Assembly: GCA_033782935.1 (NCBI GenBank)
Contig: JAWQEG010001559.1
Location: 3,299,501 to 3,363,500, forward strand
DNA length: 64,000 nucleotides
DNA from: Petrolisthes cinctipes
Lineage: Eukaryota > Arthropoda > Malacostraca > Decapoda > Porcellanidae
Reading direction: 5' to 3'
Part shown: positions 43,886 to 54,244 of the stretch, piece after piece
Layout of the letters: every line of letters begins with the position of its first letter
Position numbering within the stretch: position 1 is the stretch's first letter
Notes under the pieces: generated by a model
What the model was told of the DNA's origin: nothing
The model's database searches: none
The model's input: the letters and a program-made list of their open reading frames with translations, nothing else
Position numbers and translations under genes: made by a program

Positions 43886-46800
43886 AGGTCCTTCAGTGGA
43901 ATTGCCGTGGTTGTGTGCTTCTTGTGAGGAACTGTGCGTTCTTCTCTCTAGCTTCTCTCCTGCATGTGTTTCTCTCCAAGAGACAATGCTTGGGGACTAC
44001 ATTCCTGCCAGTCCTCCAGCATACTCTGCATTTTATTCCAATTAATTTGAAGGGCAGGGTCACCATGGTGGCTCTGCCATCCTAGTTCGCCGAGATATTC
44101 CATGCACGAGCCTGGAGCTTGACACTCTGCTCCAGGCTGTTGCAGTTAAGGTTTTTATGGACCGCCCGTACACTGTGTGCAGTCTATACCTTCCTCCCAG
44201 TGTTACAGTTGAAAGGGGTGATCTCAACCGTCTTGTACGGGACCTTCCCTCTCCCTTTAATTATTGGGTGATTTTAATGGTCGACATCCTCTGTGGGGTG
44301 ACAGTTCGGTCAACCCCAGGGGTGTTTTATTGGCTTCTTTAATTGAGGATGAGGGATTAGAGGTTTTAAATACGGGAGATGTGACACATTTTAATAGCCC
44401 TACTGAGACTTTTACCGCCATTGACATTTCCCTTTGCTCACCCAGTGCTCTGTTGGATTTTACTTGGAGAGTGTTGCCTGATTTATATGACAGTGACCAT
44501 TTCCCTATACTTTTAGAAGGTAACAGGTATGAACCACAGTCTCGTCTTCCTAGGTGGATATCAGAGAAGGCTGACTGGCAGTTTTTTAGAGAGCTAACTT
44601 CTTCGGTCTCTTATGTAGCCGATTTTGGTAGCTCTGACGAGGCTGTAACATATTTCACTGATATGCTCCACTCTGCTGCTCTCAACTCTATCCCTAGAAC
44701 TTCTGGCTACTTTCCCAAACGTCCTGCTCCTTGGTAGTCACCAGTCTGCACCACTGCTGTGCGGGAGAAGCGCGCTGCTTTCTCTCGCCTTCGTCGCAAT
44801 CGTGGGGACCCAACTCTTTTAGAGGACTTCCGACGGGCAAGGGCTCGAGCTAGACGAGTTTTAAAAGAGGCCCGACGTGCATCTTGGAAGGCCTATGTGT
44901 CTTCAATTAATACTAAAACTCCACTCACCCAAGTGTTCATGAGAGTCCGTAAGATGGCGGGGAAGTTTTCTCCTAGTTCTCCACCTGTACTTAAGGTCAA
45001 TGGAATTAAGATCATGGATGGTTTGACAGTGGCCAATACCATGGCGGAGGCTTTTGCAAGAGTCTCCAGCCGTGACTCTCGACCTCTGGCTGTCAGGCAT
45101 GAGTTAAGAGCCAAGGAGCGCACTATCCTGGATTTTTCAGGGAACGAGAATGAAAGTTATAACCAGATATTCACCCTGAGAGACCTGCATTTTGCTCTGT
45201 CTCTCTTTGCGGCGACACTTCTCCTGGGCCAGACAACATCCCATATGCAATGTTACGACACTTGGGTGAGGTGGCGATCTCATTTCTTTTAGCTTTATAT
45301 AACAGAATCTGGCTGGAGGGTGTCTTCCCTTCTGGGTGGAGGTTTGCTATCATTCTTACTTTCCTCAAGCCGGGCAAGGACTCTGGTGTTGCCCTCAATT
45401 ACCGACCAATTGCCTTGACATCCTGTCTCTTTAAACTATTTGAAAAGATGGTGAATGTCAGACTGGTATACTTCTTGGAACAGGGTGAGTTTCTGTCTCC
45501 GTCCCAGTCTGGCTTTCATAAACACCGTTCCACTACAGATGCTCTGGTCAGGTTGGAAGCTGCTGCATGTGAGGCCTTTGCATGATATCAACACCTTGTC
45601 TGTGTATTCTTTGATTTAGAGAAAGCCTATGACACTACATGGCAATATGGCTTCCTACATCAACTCCATTTATATGGCCTGCGAGGTCGCCTTCCACGCT
45701 TTCTTAAGGAGTTTCTCAGTGGTTGCAGTTTTTCTGTGAGGGTTGGTACAACCCACTCAGCATCTGTTGCACAGGAGGAGGGCGTCCCCCAGAGAAGCGT
45801 CCTCAGTGTCACATTGTTTGCAGTAGCAATTAATGCCATTGCCTCATCCCTTCCAGACGGTATAGCCAACTCGATGTACGTTGACGACCTGGCAGTCTTG
45901 TTTGCTGCTTCCCGTATGTCAGTGGCAGAACGGCGCAAGACAGTTGCTATGCACTTCTGCCGCATCCGAGGCATCCACCCCGATCCGGATTTATTCATGT
46001 ATGGTCATCGGATACGTTGTGTCGAGGAGACTCGCTTTTTGGGTGTCCTTTTTGACAAACGTTTGACTTGGGTTCCCCATTTACGTACACTTAAGGTCTC
46101 TTGCCTCAAGGCTCTTAACCTGTTGAGGGTCCTAGGCCATACGTCCTGGGGGGCGGATCGGGCCACGCTCCTCCGCCTATACCATGTTCTTATTAGGTCA
46201 GAACTCGACTATGGGTGTGAGGTGTACTCTTCTGCCACCGATGCCCGTCTCAGAGTTTTCGACCCTGTTCATCATGCTGGCGACCGGAGCCTTCAGGTCG
46301 TCCCCAATCCCCAGTCTCCTGGTGGACGCTAATGAGCCTCCTCTTGATCTCCGTCGCCAGTCCTTGATGGTTCGTTGTTGGCATCGATTACATCGACTTC
46401 CTGACTCCCTTCCCTCCTTGGCGGTGTCATCTGATATCATGTCTCAGTTCTACCTTTTACATTCTCGTACACCATGGCCCTTTGGCTTTCGGGTCAGGAA
46501 GGCTATGGAGGAGATGGACATTGATGACTTCCAGATTTGTCCTGTGGGGGTCCCCAGGGTGGCTCCATGGCTTCTTCCAGAAGTTTTCCCCTGCACCTGC
46601 TTTTCAAACAAGAAGGAATCTCTTCCTCCTCCAGTGGCTCGTTCCCTCTTTTTAGAACATGCCTCCACTCACAGGGAGTCCCTCCCTGTGTACACTGATG
46701 GGTCAAAGTCTGATGCTGGAGTTGGCTTTGGAGTTGTCTTTCCTGACTTTTGCTGTTTAGGCAGGCTCCTTTCTGTCATGTCAATTTTTACTGCTGATCT

Positions 46801-46965
46801 CTCGGCCATTTTATATGCCCTCCAAGTGATTTTTACTCTCCCTCAGCCTTCGTTTAGTATTTCTAGCAATTTCTGTAGTGCCTTGCAGGCCTTGTGCAAT
46901 TTTAACTCTTCCCATCCCTTGGTGTTGGCCATTTTTGATTGGCTTGTCCTCCTGAATCGTTGGTG
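43886..46965 (+). pseudogene. ORF2 (endonuclease, RT, partial RNase H) of I-like LINE
   Basis: Endonuclease: VLQWNCRG at 43895, SLQETMLGDYI, GDFNGRHPLWGDSSVN (44264) and YDSDHFPILLEG (44485), so N, QE, DFN..H and SDH motifs are all visible. RT: VFPSGWRFAIILTFLKPGKD, NYRPIALTSCLFKLFEKMV, SGFHKHRSTTDAL, VFFDLEKAYDTTW, then YVDDLAVLFAASRMSVAERR with the catalytic Asp pair. RNase H starts with YTDGSKSDAGVGFGVVF (46690) and is cut before the HVGV..NELAD part. At least five frameshifts or stops occur (44330, 44740, 45290, 45585, 46330). The YVDD box differs from the more usual YADD. Confidence 0.8.
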
Positions 46966-47900
46966 CGGTGGCATGGTGCCTGGGCGTGAAATCGCCCTGG
47001 TTGTGGATGTAGAGTTGTGGTTTAGATGTTGCATTTGTAGTGCTGGGCGTGGTGGCATAGATGGCGTGTTTGGCATGTGACAGCGAAACCCTGGCGTCGC
47101 TAGAGGCGTTGGCGAGGCGGATGTATGCGCGTGGTGAGTTTAGGCGCAAGGCAGTGTGTTGGCTGGCCACGTGCGGTGTCGTTAGAGGCGTGCGGGTGGT
47201 GTAACGAGTAAAGAAGATACGTGTGGGGAGGCGGGGCGGAATGGTGGCCTGTGGCATATGGGGTTGCGAGTGGCGTAGCATGGCAGGTGTCTGCGTGTGG
47301 TGTGTGGGGTCACTAGAAGCGTCTGAGTGGAGTAGCAAGTCAGGAGCCTGCGTGTGATGATAAGGCGTGGGGCGGTGTATTGAGCTGCGGCGTGTGTGGT
47401 TGCTAGAGGTGTTGAAGTGGCGTAGCGAGGCGGGGAGAGGAGTAGGGTGTCGAGATGGCGTGTGACGTATGTGGTCACTAGAGGCGTCGGAGTGGCGTAG
47501 TGAGGCGGGTAGAGGTGCAGGGTGGTGTGTATGGGCGCTAGAGGTGTCAGAGTGGCGTAGCGAGGCGGGTAAGGGCATAGTGTGGCGTGATGGTGAGTGG
47601 TATGAGCGGTCGCTAGAGGTGTGGGAGTGGCGTAGCGGGCACGTTGTGGCGAGGTATCTCGGGTGCGGTGAACGCGTTGGTAGCTTGTGCATACTGGAAA
47701 AGTGCGGGCATGGGCTTGAGTGGTGCGAGCTAGTGCGCAGAGTTGGGTGGTGTGGCGTTGTTGATAGGCGACGTTGCGGAGTCGTCGAGCATGGTAGTAG
47801 GGTAGTGTTGAGTGAGCCCTGCGTGGTGAGAATTGGTTTCCCTGCATGGGGCAGGATGTCTGGCGGTTGGCAGCGGTTCCCCACTGGTAGGGTGGTTCAC
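46966..47900 (-). pseudogene. gag-pol junction of gypsy element 2 with modular repeats
   Basis: An open minus frame (about 300 codons) begins at the degraded zinc knuckle and is dominated by an imperfect tandem repeat, PRYATPTPLATTHTT-like units, at 47090-47650. No protease DTG or reverse transcriptase is reached before the break at 46966. The openness of the frame despite repetition is explained by repeat lengths that are multiples of 15. Confidence 0.5.
47300..47660 (-). repeat. Degenerate tandem repeat with 60/75/90-bp spacing
   Basis: CTAGARGYGTCKGAGTGGCGTA recurs (plus strand) at 47313, 47403, 47478, 47538 and 47613, giving steps of 90, 75, 60 and 75, all multiples of 15. More degenerate units extend left to about 47090. 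Confidence 0.8.
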
Positions 47901-47902
47901 AG

Positions 47903-49069
47903 TTACGGGCATTGGTGGTGAAACGTTGGCAGTGTGGAGTGGTATTGGGTTGTTGTTGGAGATGATGTAGAATATGTGGAGTAGGGGTGTAGTGTACTTG
48001 TGGGGGTGGTTGAGTTGTAGTGGTGTAATGGTATAGTAAGGTTTGTACTGCATGTTGTAGAGAGTCTAGTTGTTGCTGAGGAAGGAGTTGTTGTTGTTGT
48101 GGTGGATGAGGTGCGACTAGTGCAAAATGTTGCATTTGTGTCGAGTTGGAATGGTGAGGTAGCGCCTGTGGTGTGGTAGTAATATATATATAGTGTGGTT
48201 GGTGTAGATTGTGTTGGTAGTGGTATGTTTGTGTAGGTTGGAATGCAGACGGCGGTGTGGCGTGTAGCGGTGGTGCTGTTGTGAGGTGTGTTTGTGTGAG
48301 AGAGGTGTGTTTGAAGTGGTTGTTGGTAGCTGGAATTTTTCGTCTGGTGAGTACAAATCACGTGTTGTGGCACGTATGGATTGTTAGATATGGGTGTGGG
48401 TGGATGCTGTGCACGTGGTAATGGTGTCTGGGGTGTCGCGTGTGTAGGTGTCATGGAGATGTTTGCAGTTACGTGTTGGGGTTGCAATGGTGACTCGTTT
48501 GTGTTGTAAGTGGAGACCAGGGTGTCGGCCAGCTTGATGTATGACTGGAGAGGAAGATGTTGTAGTGATTGCAAGTGGAGTTGTATCGTAGGACGCAACA
48601 ATTTGGCGTGGCGGCTCCTCAAGACCGACTCAGTGAATGGGTTGGCAGCCTTTTTGTTTAATAGTTGCATGTGTCTCATGAGTTCTGACAGACGGTGACC
48701 CTCCAGCTGCACGTTGTCCAGCGCCACCAGGTATTCGTGCTCCAACATACCGTGGGAGGTGAGGATAGCGTCCTTGATAGCGGTATAGTCGGGTATTAGG
48801 ATAGGTGCCGGAGGAATGGCGTCGAACAAGTCAGCTGGGAGGGGGCGGAGTGCTGCGTTGAATTTCTGTTCAGACTTGAAGTTGGCCGAGGTCCAGAGTG
48901 TTTCCATGTGTCTGAACCATGAATGGACGTTCAGAGAGAATGGTAGAACGTAAGGCGTCTGAGGTCGAGATTCAGGTGCGGTGTTGCTCGTGTAGGAGGC
49001 CGTGGATGGGTTGTTGGGTAGTGAGTGTAGCGACATGTTTGGGGAAGATGGGTTGGTGGTGGTAGCCAT
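47903..49069 (-). CDS. gag of gypsy element 2
   Basis: An uninterrupted 388-codon frame from ATG at 49069. The N-terminal third has FSLNVHSWFRHMETLWTSAN, matching FNHDVHAWFLHLEAVWWGQN of element 1, then HRLSELMRHMQLLNKKAANP and LQSYIKLADTLVSTY, the capsid-like core. The C-terminal half is Thr/His/Pro/Ser/Gln-rich low complexity. Beyond 47900, in another frame, QRFTTNARNCEPPYQWG at about 47860 corresponds to the zinc-knuckle end (RIGHAARNCQLPCNWG in element 1), with the first Cys-His pair degraded. Confidence 0.7.
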   Translation of the reverse strand: MATTTNPSSPNMSLHSLPNNPSTASYTSNTAPESRPQTPYVLPFSLNVHSWFRHMETLWTSANFKSEQKFNAALRPLPADLFDAIPPAPILIPDYTAIKDAILTSHGMLEHEYLVALDNVQLEGHRLSELMRHMQLLNKKAANPFTESVLRSRHAKLLRPTIQLHLQSLQHLPLQSYIKLADTLVSTYNTNESPLQPQHVTANISMTPTHATPQTPLPRAQHPPTPISNNPYVPQHVICTHQTKNSSYQQPLQTHLSHTNTPHNSTTATRHTAVCIPTYTNIPLPTQSTPTTLYIYYYHTTGATSPFQLDTNATFCTSRTSSTTTTTTPSSATTRLSTTCSTNLTIPLHHYNSTTPTSTLHPYSTYSTSSPTTTQYHSTLPTFHHQCP

Positions 49070-49409
49070 GGTGTGGCGAGTACATAGGGTGGGTGAGCGA
49101 GAGTGTGGACGTTATGTAGTGTGGATGGCATGTGGTAGCAGGTGTTGGGGTGTGAGAGAGGAGTGGACGTGTAGCGAAAGAAAACGGCAGAGGCCAGGAA
49201 GTTAGAAAATGTGTGGAGAAGGAGCGCGGAAGTCCTGAAGGAGAATGAAGGTAGAGCAGCCGGGAGAGTGACGGTTACAAAACGGACACCCAGGGGAAGG
49301 TAGGAAGGAGAAAGTGTGTCCCAAGGGAGGTGTGTAGACAAGGCAGGGGCTAGGCAACGCAGGAGACAAAGGGTTTGGAGATTAAGGGAGTGGAGGTGAA
49401 GATGGGTAC

Positions 49410-50168
49410 GTGGCGAAAGTTACATAGAATGTTACATAGAAACACAGACCACAACAGACCTTACGGTCCAAACGAGGTGACCTGATTAGAAGGTTACTGG
49501 TAGAGAATGAATTACTCCCCAGTGATAGTCGTAAGTAAAGATAGCAAAGTAGAAGGCTCTCTCCCCACCCTCCAATCCCTCCGGCCTGAGTTGTACAGGA
49601 AATAAAGTCAGGAATGGGAACCTTGTGGGATTGGCAGAAATACTCCACAAGGAAATTTTATAGGAAAGATAGAAAGTAGGTGAAATTTGGCTAACTTGCC
49701 ACCTGTAATGGGCAAAAATGATTCATTAGTAAACATTGTAAGTCGGGGATTAGACGCAAGGTGTTTATCTAAGCGACATTTGAAGCTGTCTATGGTGTTA
49801 CAGTCAATTACGTTACGGGGAAGCCCATTCCATAAGTTGACGACTCGGTTAAAAAAGAAATTCTTTGATTCGTGCAAATTGAAAGATTTACCTATGATTT
49901 TGCAGCCGTTTCCTCTCGTGTAGTTTGATTGATCAATAGTGAAATATTTGGTGCAGTCCATATAATCTATGCCTTTGATTATTTTAAATACCTGGATTAA
50001 GTCACCTCTCAGTCTACATTGTGTCAATGGGAATAGATTTAATTCGCTTAGCCGCTCATCGTACGTTTTATTTCGCAGACTTGGTATCGTTTTAGTAACT
50101 CTACGTTGGACTCGTTCCAATTTTGCTATATCTTTCTGGTAGTACGGGCACCAGGCTTGAAAAATAAC
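49410..50168 (-). mobile_element. 5'-truncated CR1-group LINE tail next to tRNA-Glu
   Basis: The minus strand opens directly after the tRNA with VIFQAWCPYYQKDIAKLE, then RVQRRVTKTIPSLRNKTYDE, CRLRGDLIQVFKIIKG, FFFNRVVNLWNGLPRNVI and FKCRLDKHL, the CR1/L2 C-terminal signature. The 3' UTR ends in a repeat of TATGTAAC (49420-49440). It is similar to, but not the same subfamily as, the tail at 3456-4033. It lies inside the leader of gypsy element 2. Confidence 0.82.
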
Positions 50169-50240
50169 TTCCCGTGCCGGGAATCGAACCCGGGCCTCGC
50201 GGGTGAGAGCCGCGTATCCTAGTCACTAGACCACACGGGA
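50169..50240 (-). tRNA. tRNA-Glu (CTC)
   Basis: 72 nt with all arms paired: acceptor TCCCGTG/CACGGGA, D arm with TGGTCTAGTGACTAGGAT (A box), anticodon stem CGCGG/CCGCG with loop CTCTCAC (anticodon CTC), and T arm CCGGG/CCCGG with GGTTCGATTCC (B box). No CCA is encoded. It could be functional, but its location at the 5' end of a truncated LINE within a retrotransposon leader suggests a retroposed or captured copy. Confidence 0.9.
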
Positions 50241-50559
50241 CTTTAAGTGAGAGTGAAAACGTGCTCATACAGGAAAGAGTGTGTGTGTGAGAAAAAAATG
50301 GCGTAGAAGGTGAGTGTGTGTGGGTGATGGTGTGGGCACACAAAAATTACACAATATGCAATACACAAAAAATGGGCCCGCGGGCCAAGTACAAACAAAA
50401 TATACAAGATAATATGAAGAAAATAGGGGCGAGTATCACTGGGGGAGGGGTCACTGAGAAACAGCGTAGGAAATAAATAAAATGTACATTTACCTTATAC
50501 CACATGTGGACGAGAGAGAGTACCTTGGCTTGCTGGGGGCACGGTATGGCGTGGAGAAA

Positions 50560-51090
50560 TCTTGTGTGAAGAGACGGGCACGTGAATGGTGATGTGATAT
50601 ACGTAGGTGCATGGTAGAGCTGGGTACGTCGAAGGTGTAGAGGCGAGCACGTGGGTACGTAGCGATGAGGAAATTGAGCTGCGATGCATGTAGTTTCGTC
50701 GTAGGATGGGCACGTGGCTAGAGTGGAGAAAGTGGGTACGTAGCGAAGATGGAGTAGGTGATGCTGGTACGTAGGGTCGTCGTAGGGCCGTGCACGTGGT
50801 TAATGTGGAGCACTTGGGCACGTAATGGTGAAGGTGTAGAACTGCGATGCATGTAGAATCGTCGAAGGGCCGTGTACGTGGTTAGAGTGGAGCATGTGGG
50901 CACGTAATGGTGAAGGTGTAGAACTGAGATAAACGTAGATTCGTCGGAGGGCCGTGCACGTGGTTAGTGTGGAGCACGTGGGCACGTTGAGGTGGAGGTG
51001 TAGGTGATGCGTGTACGTAGGTTCGTCGTATGCCCGCGCAAATGGGCATGTAGTGATTAGGAGGTAGAGCTGCGATGCACGTAAAATCGT
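50560..51090 (-). repeat. 82-bp tandem repeat in gypsy 2 leader
   Basis: GGGCCGTGCACGTGGTTA recurs at 50785, 50867 and 50949 (exact 82-bp steps), with more degenerate units on both sides. Each unit contains GGGCACGTAATGGTGAAGG-like and TGTAGAACTGCGATGCATGT-like blocks. It is placed between primer binding site and gag, like the 60-bp repeat of element 1. Confidence 0.85.
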
Positions 51091-51597
51091 CGTACGGCAT
51101 AGCAGGGTACCCCAGAGGTAGAGTGTGTGTGTGGGGGGGGGGGGGAGGGTCATGAAATATAGTACCAAGGGCGGCACGTGAGACAAATGAGTTAGGGAAG
51201 CACGAGAAGTGAAACCAAAATGAATACACAGGGCAGAAAATAGCACACGGCCTATGAGGGAGATGGAAAATGGCGGCGGTAGGGCGAGCGGCGACCACAA
51301 AAGAATACGAATGAGAGGCAGGTTGCCGAAAGCAGGGTTGGCAGGAAAAAAACACAGCCGAAAGGAAGGAATTGCAAAGACACGTATAATGGGGAAAATT
51401 ACATTAAAATACAAATGGTGGAGGGGAAGAACACTGGGGGAGTGAACACTGGTACGTACGTACAAACAATAAAGGAAGGTAAAAATGTGTATGTGTGGGG
51501 TACCTTGAGCTGGAGATGAACACGTGGAGATGGCGTCGTCGTCCAGGGCCTCATCCACCGGCCTAGTAAGTTTGCTAATACTCAAAGGGTCACCAAT

Positions 51598-51804
51598 TGT
51601 AACGTCAGGAGGTCGTTACTACCCAAGAGTACCCAAGGGTGTATAGTATACTACCAATACTAGGCACGGTTTTACTCAGTGAGTATAACAATTGGTAGAG
51701 AGTGGACCCAAGCACGTCGAAGGTGACTACCGCTGCGTTGCCTGCCTAGAATGCCCGTGGGTTGCCTGCTGTGTTGCCAGAGTTCAGGAGCGTAGCTTGA
51801 CACT
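51598..51804 (-). repeat. 5' LTR of gypsy element 2, 3' part
   Basis: Bounded by ATTGGTGACCC of the leader and, on the other side, by the hAT insertion (target duplication TTGACACT, 51797-51804). On the minus strand the LTR ends GACGTTACA, very close to the element 1 end GACGTTATA. The rest of the LTR is at 59810-60083. Confidence 0.65.
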
Positions 51805-53045
51805 GCAAGGGTGGCAGTACGGTACGGTACGAAAAAAATATCGTAATTCCGCACGCTTAAAAATATCTTACCATAATTTCGTACCTTACGTAAAGAACCG
51901 TACCGTACTAGTATGAAAAAGTAAGATTTCGTACCGTAATTTCGTACCAATGCCATAAATTACATCTCTAAAATTAATTAATTATATGAACTACCTCTGC
52001 AAACAGTTCCTTGTCGAGGCTCAAGATTAAGTTCCTATAATTGTGTTTTTAGTTTTGTTATTAGTGAATATTATAGTAATATCATTGTAAATAGAGTAAG
52101 TGTGTGTGACTGTGGAAGAGAGAGAGAGAGTCTATATAATATTATAGGAGACAATATTTTTTTTCTTTTCAGAATGGACTTGCCAATGTATTCCTTTCTG
52201 GAACTTGCAATAGGTTACCAGGGGTGAAGGGCCTGAAGGCTACAGTATATTATTACAAGGCAATGAGGCATACAGCATGATAATTAAAGGGTAAATTAGA
52301 ACTGCAACTATTTTTTTTCTGTTAGCATGTGCAGTAGTTTGAACTTACATAATAGACTATACAGTACACATTTTCCATATTTGTCTTGGAATCAACTAAA
52401 GAAATCAACCAATAAAACATTAAGAGGACATACTAAACAGACGTCAATTTAAGCTTCGCATTTTATTAGAGGACTCCCGACTCAGGAATGTTAGTTATCT
52501 TTTAAGGGCCTACTGTGTAATTTTATATGCAAGAGGAATATATATCACATAAAAGAAAAGGTTAAATTCAACATGATGTAGATGAACATAAAACATTGCT
52601 GTTTTTTTGTGGTTTTAAATAAAAAATGAATTTGACATACATAAAACTGGTCCTTCGATTATTTATTAAGGGCCTATTGTACCATTTTATATAGGTTACA
52701 AGAGAAAGTGAATATATTTAAAGAAGTAGTATGGGTTTGGCACATTAGAGACTATAGGTGTTTCCTCCAAACTGATGTTAAAAAACACGCAAAATAGGGG
52801 AAATTAAAGTAGCTTGTTGGCTGCTGCCTAGTGTTATATGGAGAAATCATGGTCACCAAATAAGCTATCAGTGTAGTAACCCCTTAATTAAGTGTAATAG
52901 ACTCAACTATATCCTCTTTCAGCCCTAGCCTCAGTTCATCCAGGATATACCTTAAACCTGAAAACGTACCCTCTACACTGACTTGGGAGGCAGGAAGAGC
53001 CAATGCCACTTCGGCAAGTCTCTTTAGGTCTTGATGTGGATGGTA

Positions 53046-54231
53046 TTACCACCATTTGAAAATGTCTTCATTTCTGTCTACCCGCTTACAGTTATCAAAG
53101 TTCTTTACTGCTTGCCTAATGTCATCTCTAACAGTCCTAACTCGCTCACCACACTCTTCATTGTTCTTGTCACTTGCAATCAGAAACTGATCAATCACAT
53201 CAATCGATGTACTTTCTTCTTCACACAGACGGTGTTCTTTGTTGTTAGTCTCACAAGGCACTGCATCTTCCATTTCCTTGCTGTTGCTGTTTCTTTCTCT
53301 GTTTCCACATTTAACATTCTCCTCCACAATTCGTATAGATGTTGTTGAGCTACTATCTTCTGTAGTTGCTTAAGAAGACACTGAAACCTGGGGATCTAAG
53401 TATATAGCGGAAAGAAGTGATCCAATATTAAGTAGTGCCTCCTCTCTATTCTTCATAGCTTGAAGTACAGCAAGTGAAGTGACTGTTGCTTCCTTGGAGA
53501 GAAGAACCTTGCACTTCATCCATTCTCCCAAGGATTGCCCAGCAACGAGATTTCTGAGTTGCAGAGTCTTTGTTGCTTCATAGATAGGCTTAAGACTGTG
53601 TAGCAAATCCTTAATAATTTCCCATTCGTCTTCTAATAGAAATATCCAAAGCTATTTGATCCAAAAATGATTTTCTGACAACTACACTCTCCAGCATGTC
53701 GTATGTGGATCCCCATCGAGTATCACGATCTAATTTTGGCAAAGCTTTTCTATTCTACTTGAAGACTAGTCGCATGTTTTGTGTGTGTGTCTTGTTTACG
53801 ACTTTATGCTCTGCCCCTAGAACATTCTTTATTCAAGCATTAGAGCTGATGACATCATGTGCACTCAGTTGAAGTCTCGTATTTTCTCGCATGATCTCTC
53901 CTGCCTTTACTACATTTGAGCCATTGTCAGTCGTTAAGGAATATATTTGCTGTTTCTCGATCCCTAGTTTCTGCAAAGAAGAAACTAACATTGCACGGAT
54001 TTCTATACCAGTTGCTCGTTCTGTCATCTCCTTCACAGTAACAGTAATAACTCTCAAGTTTCCATTGATGAAAACTTGGAAATTAACACCTATGAAGTGA
54101 CGTCCACGTCGTGTACAGAGATCTGTTTTCACACAAACCATGAGCTGAGAAAACTCAGCTTCCACACCAATAATTTTTTCCTTTGCGGCTTTCATTGTCA
54201 GTGATCGCACTGCTTTCCGATTCAGTGACAT
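53046..54231 (-). pseudogene. hAT transposase fragment
   Basis: The block at 54231-53833 reads FSQLMVCVKTDLCTRRGRHF, IGVNFQVFINGNLRVITVTV and YSLTTDNGSNVVKAGEIM, where TTDNGSN is the conserved hAT catalytic-region signature. The 53606-53370 block reads LHSLKPIYEATKTLQ and LLNIGSLLSAIYLDPQV, the region before the C-terminal dimerisation domain. The 53327-53046 block is poorly conserved. Stops separate them. The N-terminal zinc finger is missing, cut off at 54240 by the LINE insertion. Confidence 0.78.
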
Positions 54232-54244
54232 ATTATTGACATAA

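Larger units (their letters stand above)
41391..46965 (+). mobile_element. I/Nimb-like LINE, longest copy (copy f)
   Basis: The 5' UTR starts with CGGGAACCGCCTTGACGTGG, ORF1 covers 41843-43877 and ORF2 43886-46965. RNase H is cut at about 46965, where the sequence changes to the gag-pol region of gypsy element 2 on the opposite strand. The RNase H domain after reverse transcriptase puts the family in the I group of LINEs (I, Nimb, LOA, Ingi), Nimb being the crustacean-rich branch. Frameshifts in both ORFs make it inactive as written, but motifs are well kept. Confidence 0.85.

Noticed and set aside
46811..47080. Continuous minus-strand gene from 47884 to 46811
   Set aside because: The part below about 46965 is antisense of the LINE RNase H region, so the frame only runs by chance across a junction of two elements.
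53046..53327. Separate small gene on either strand
   Set aside because: Its position and orientation fit the decayed C-terminal half of the hAT transposase, and the opposite-strand frame is its shadow.
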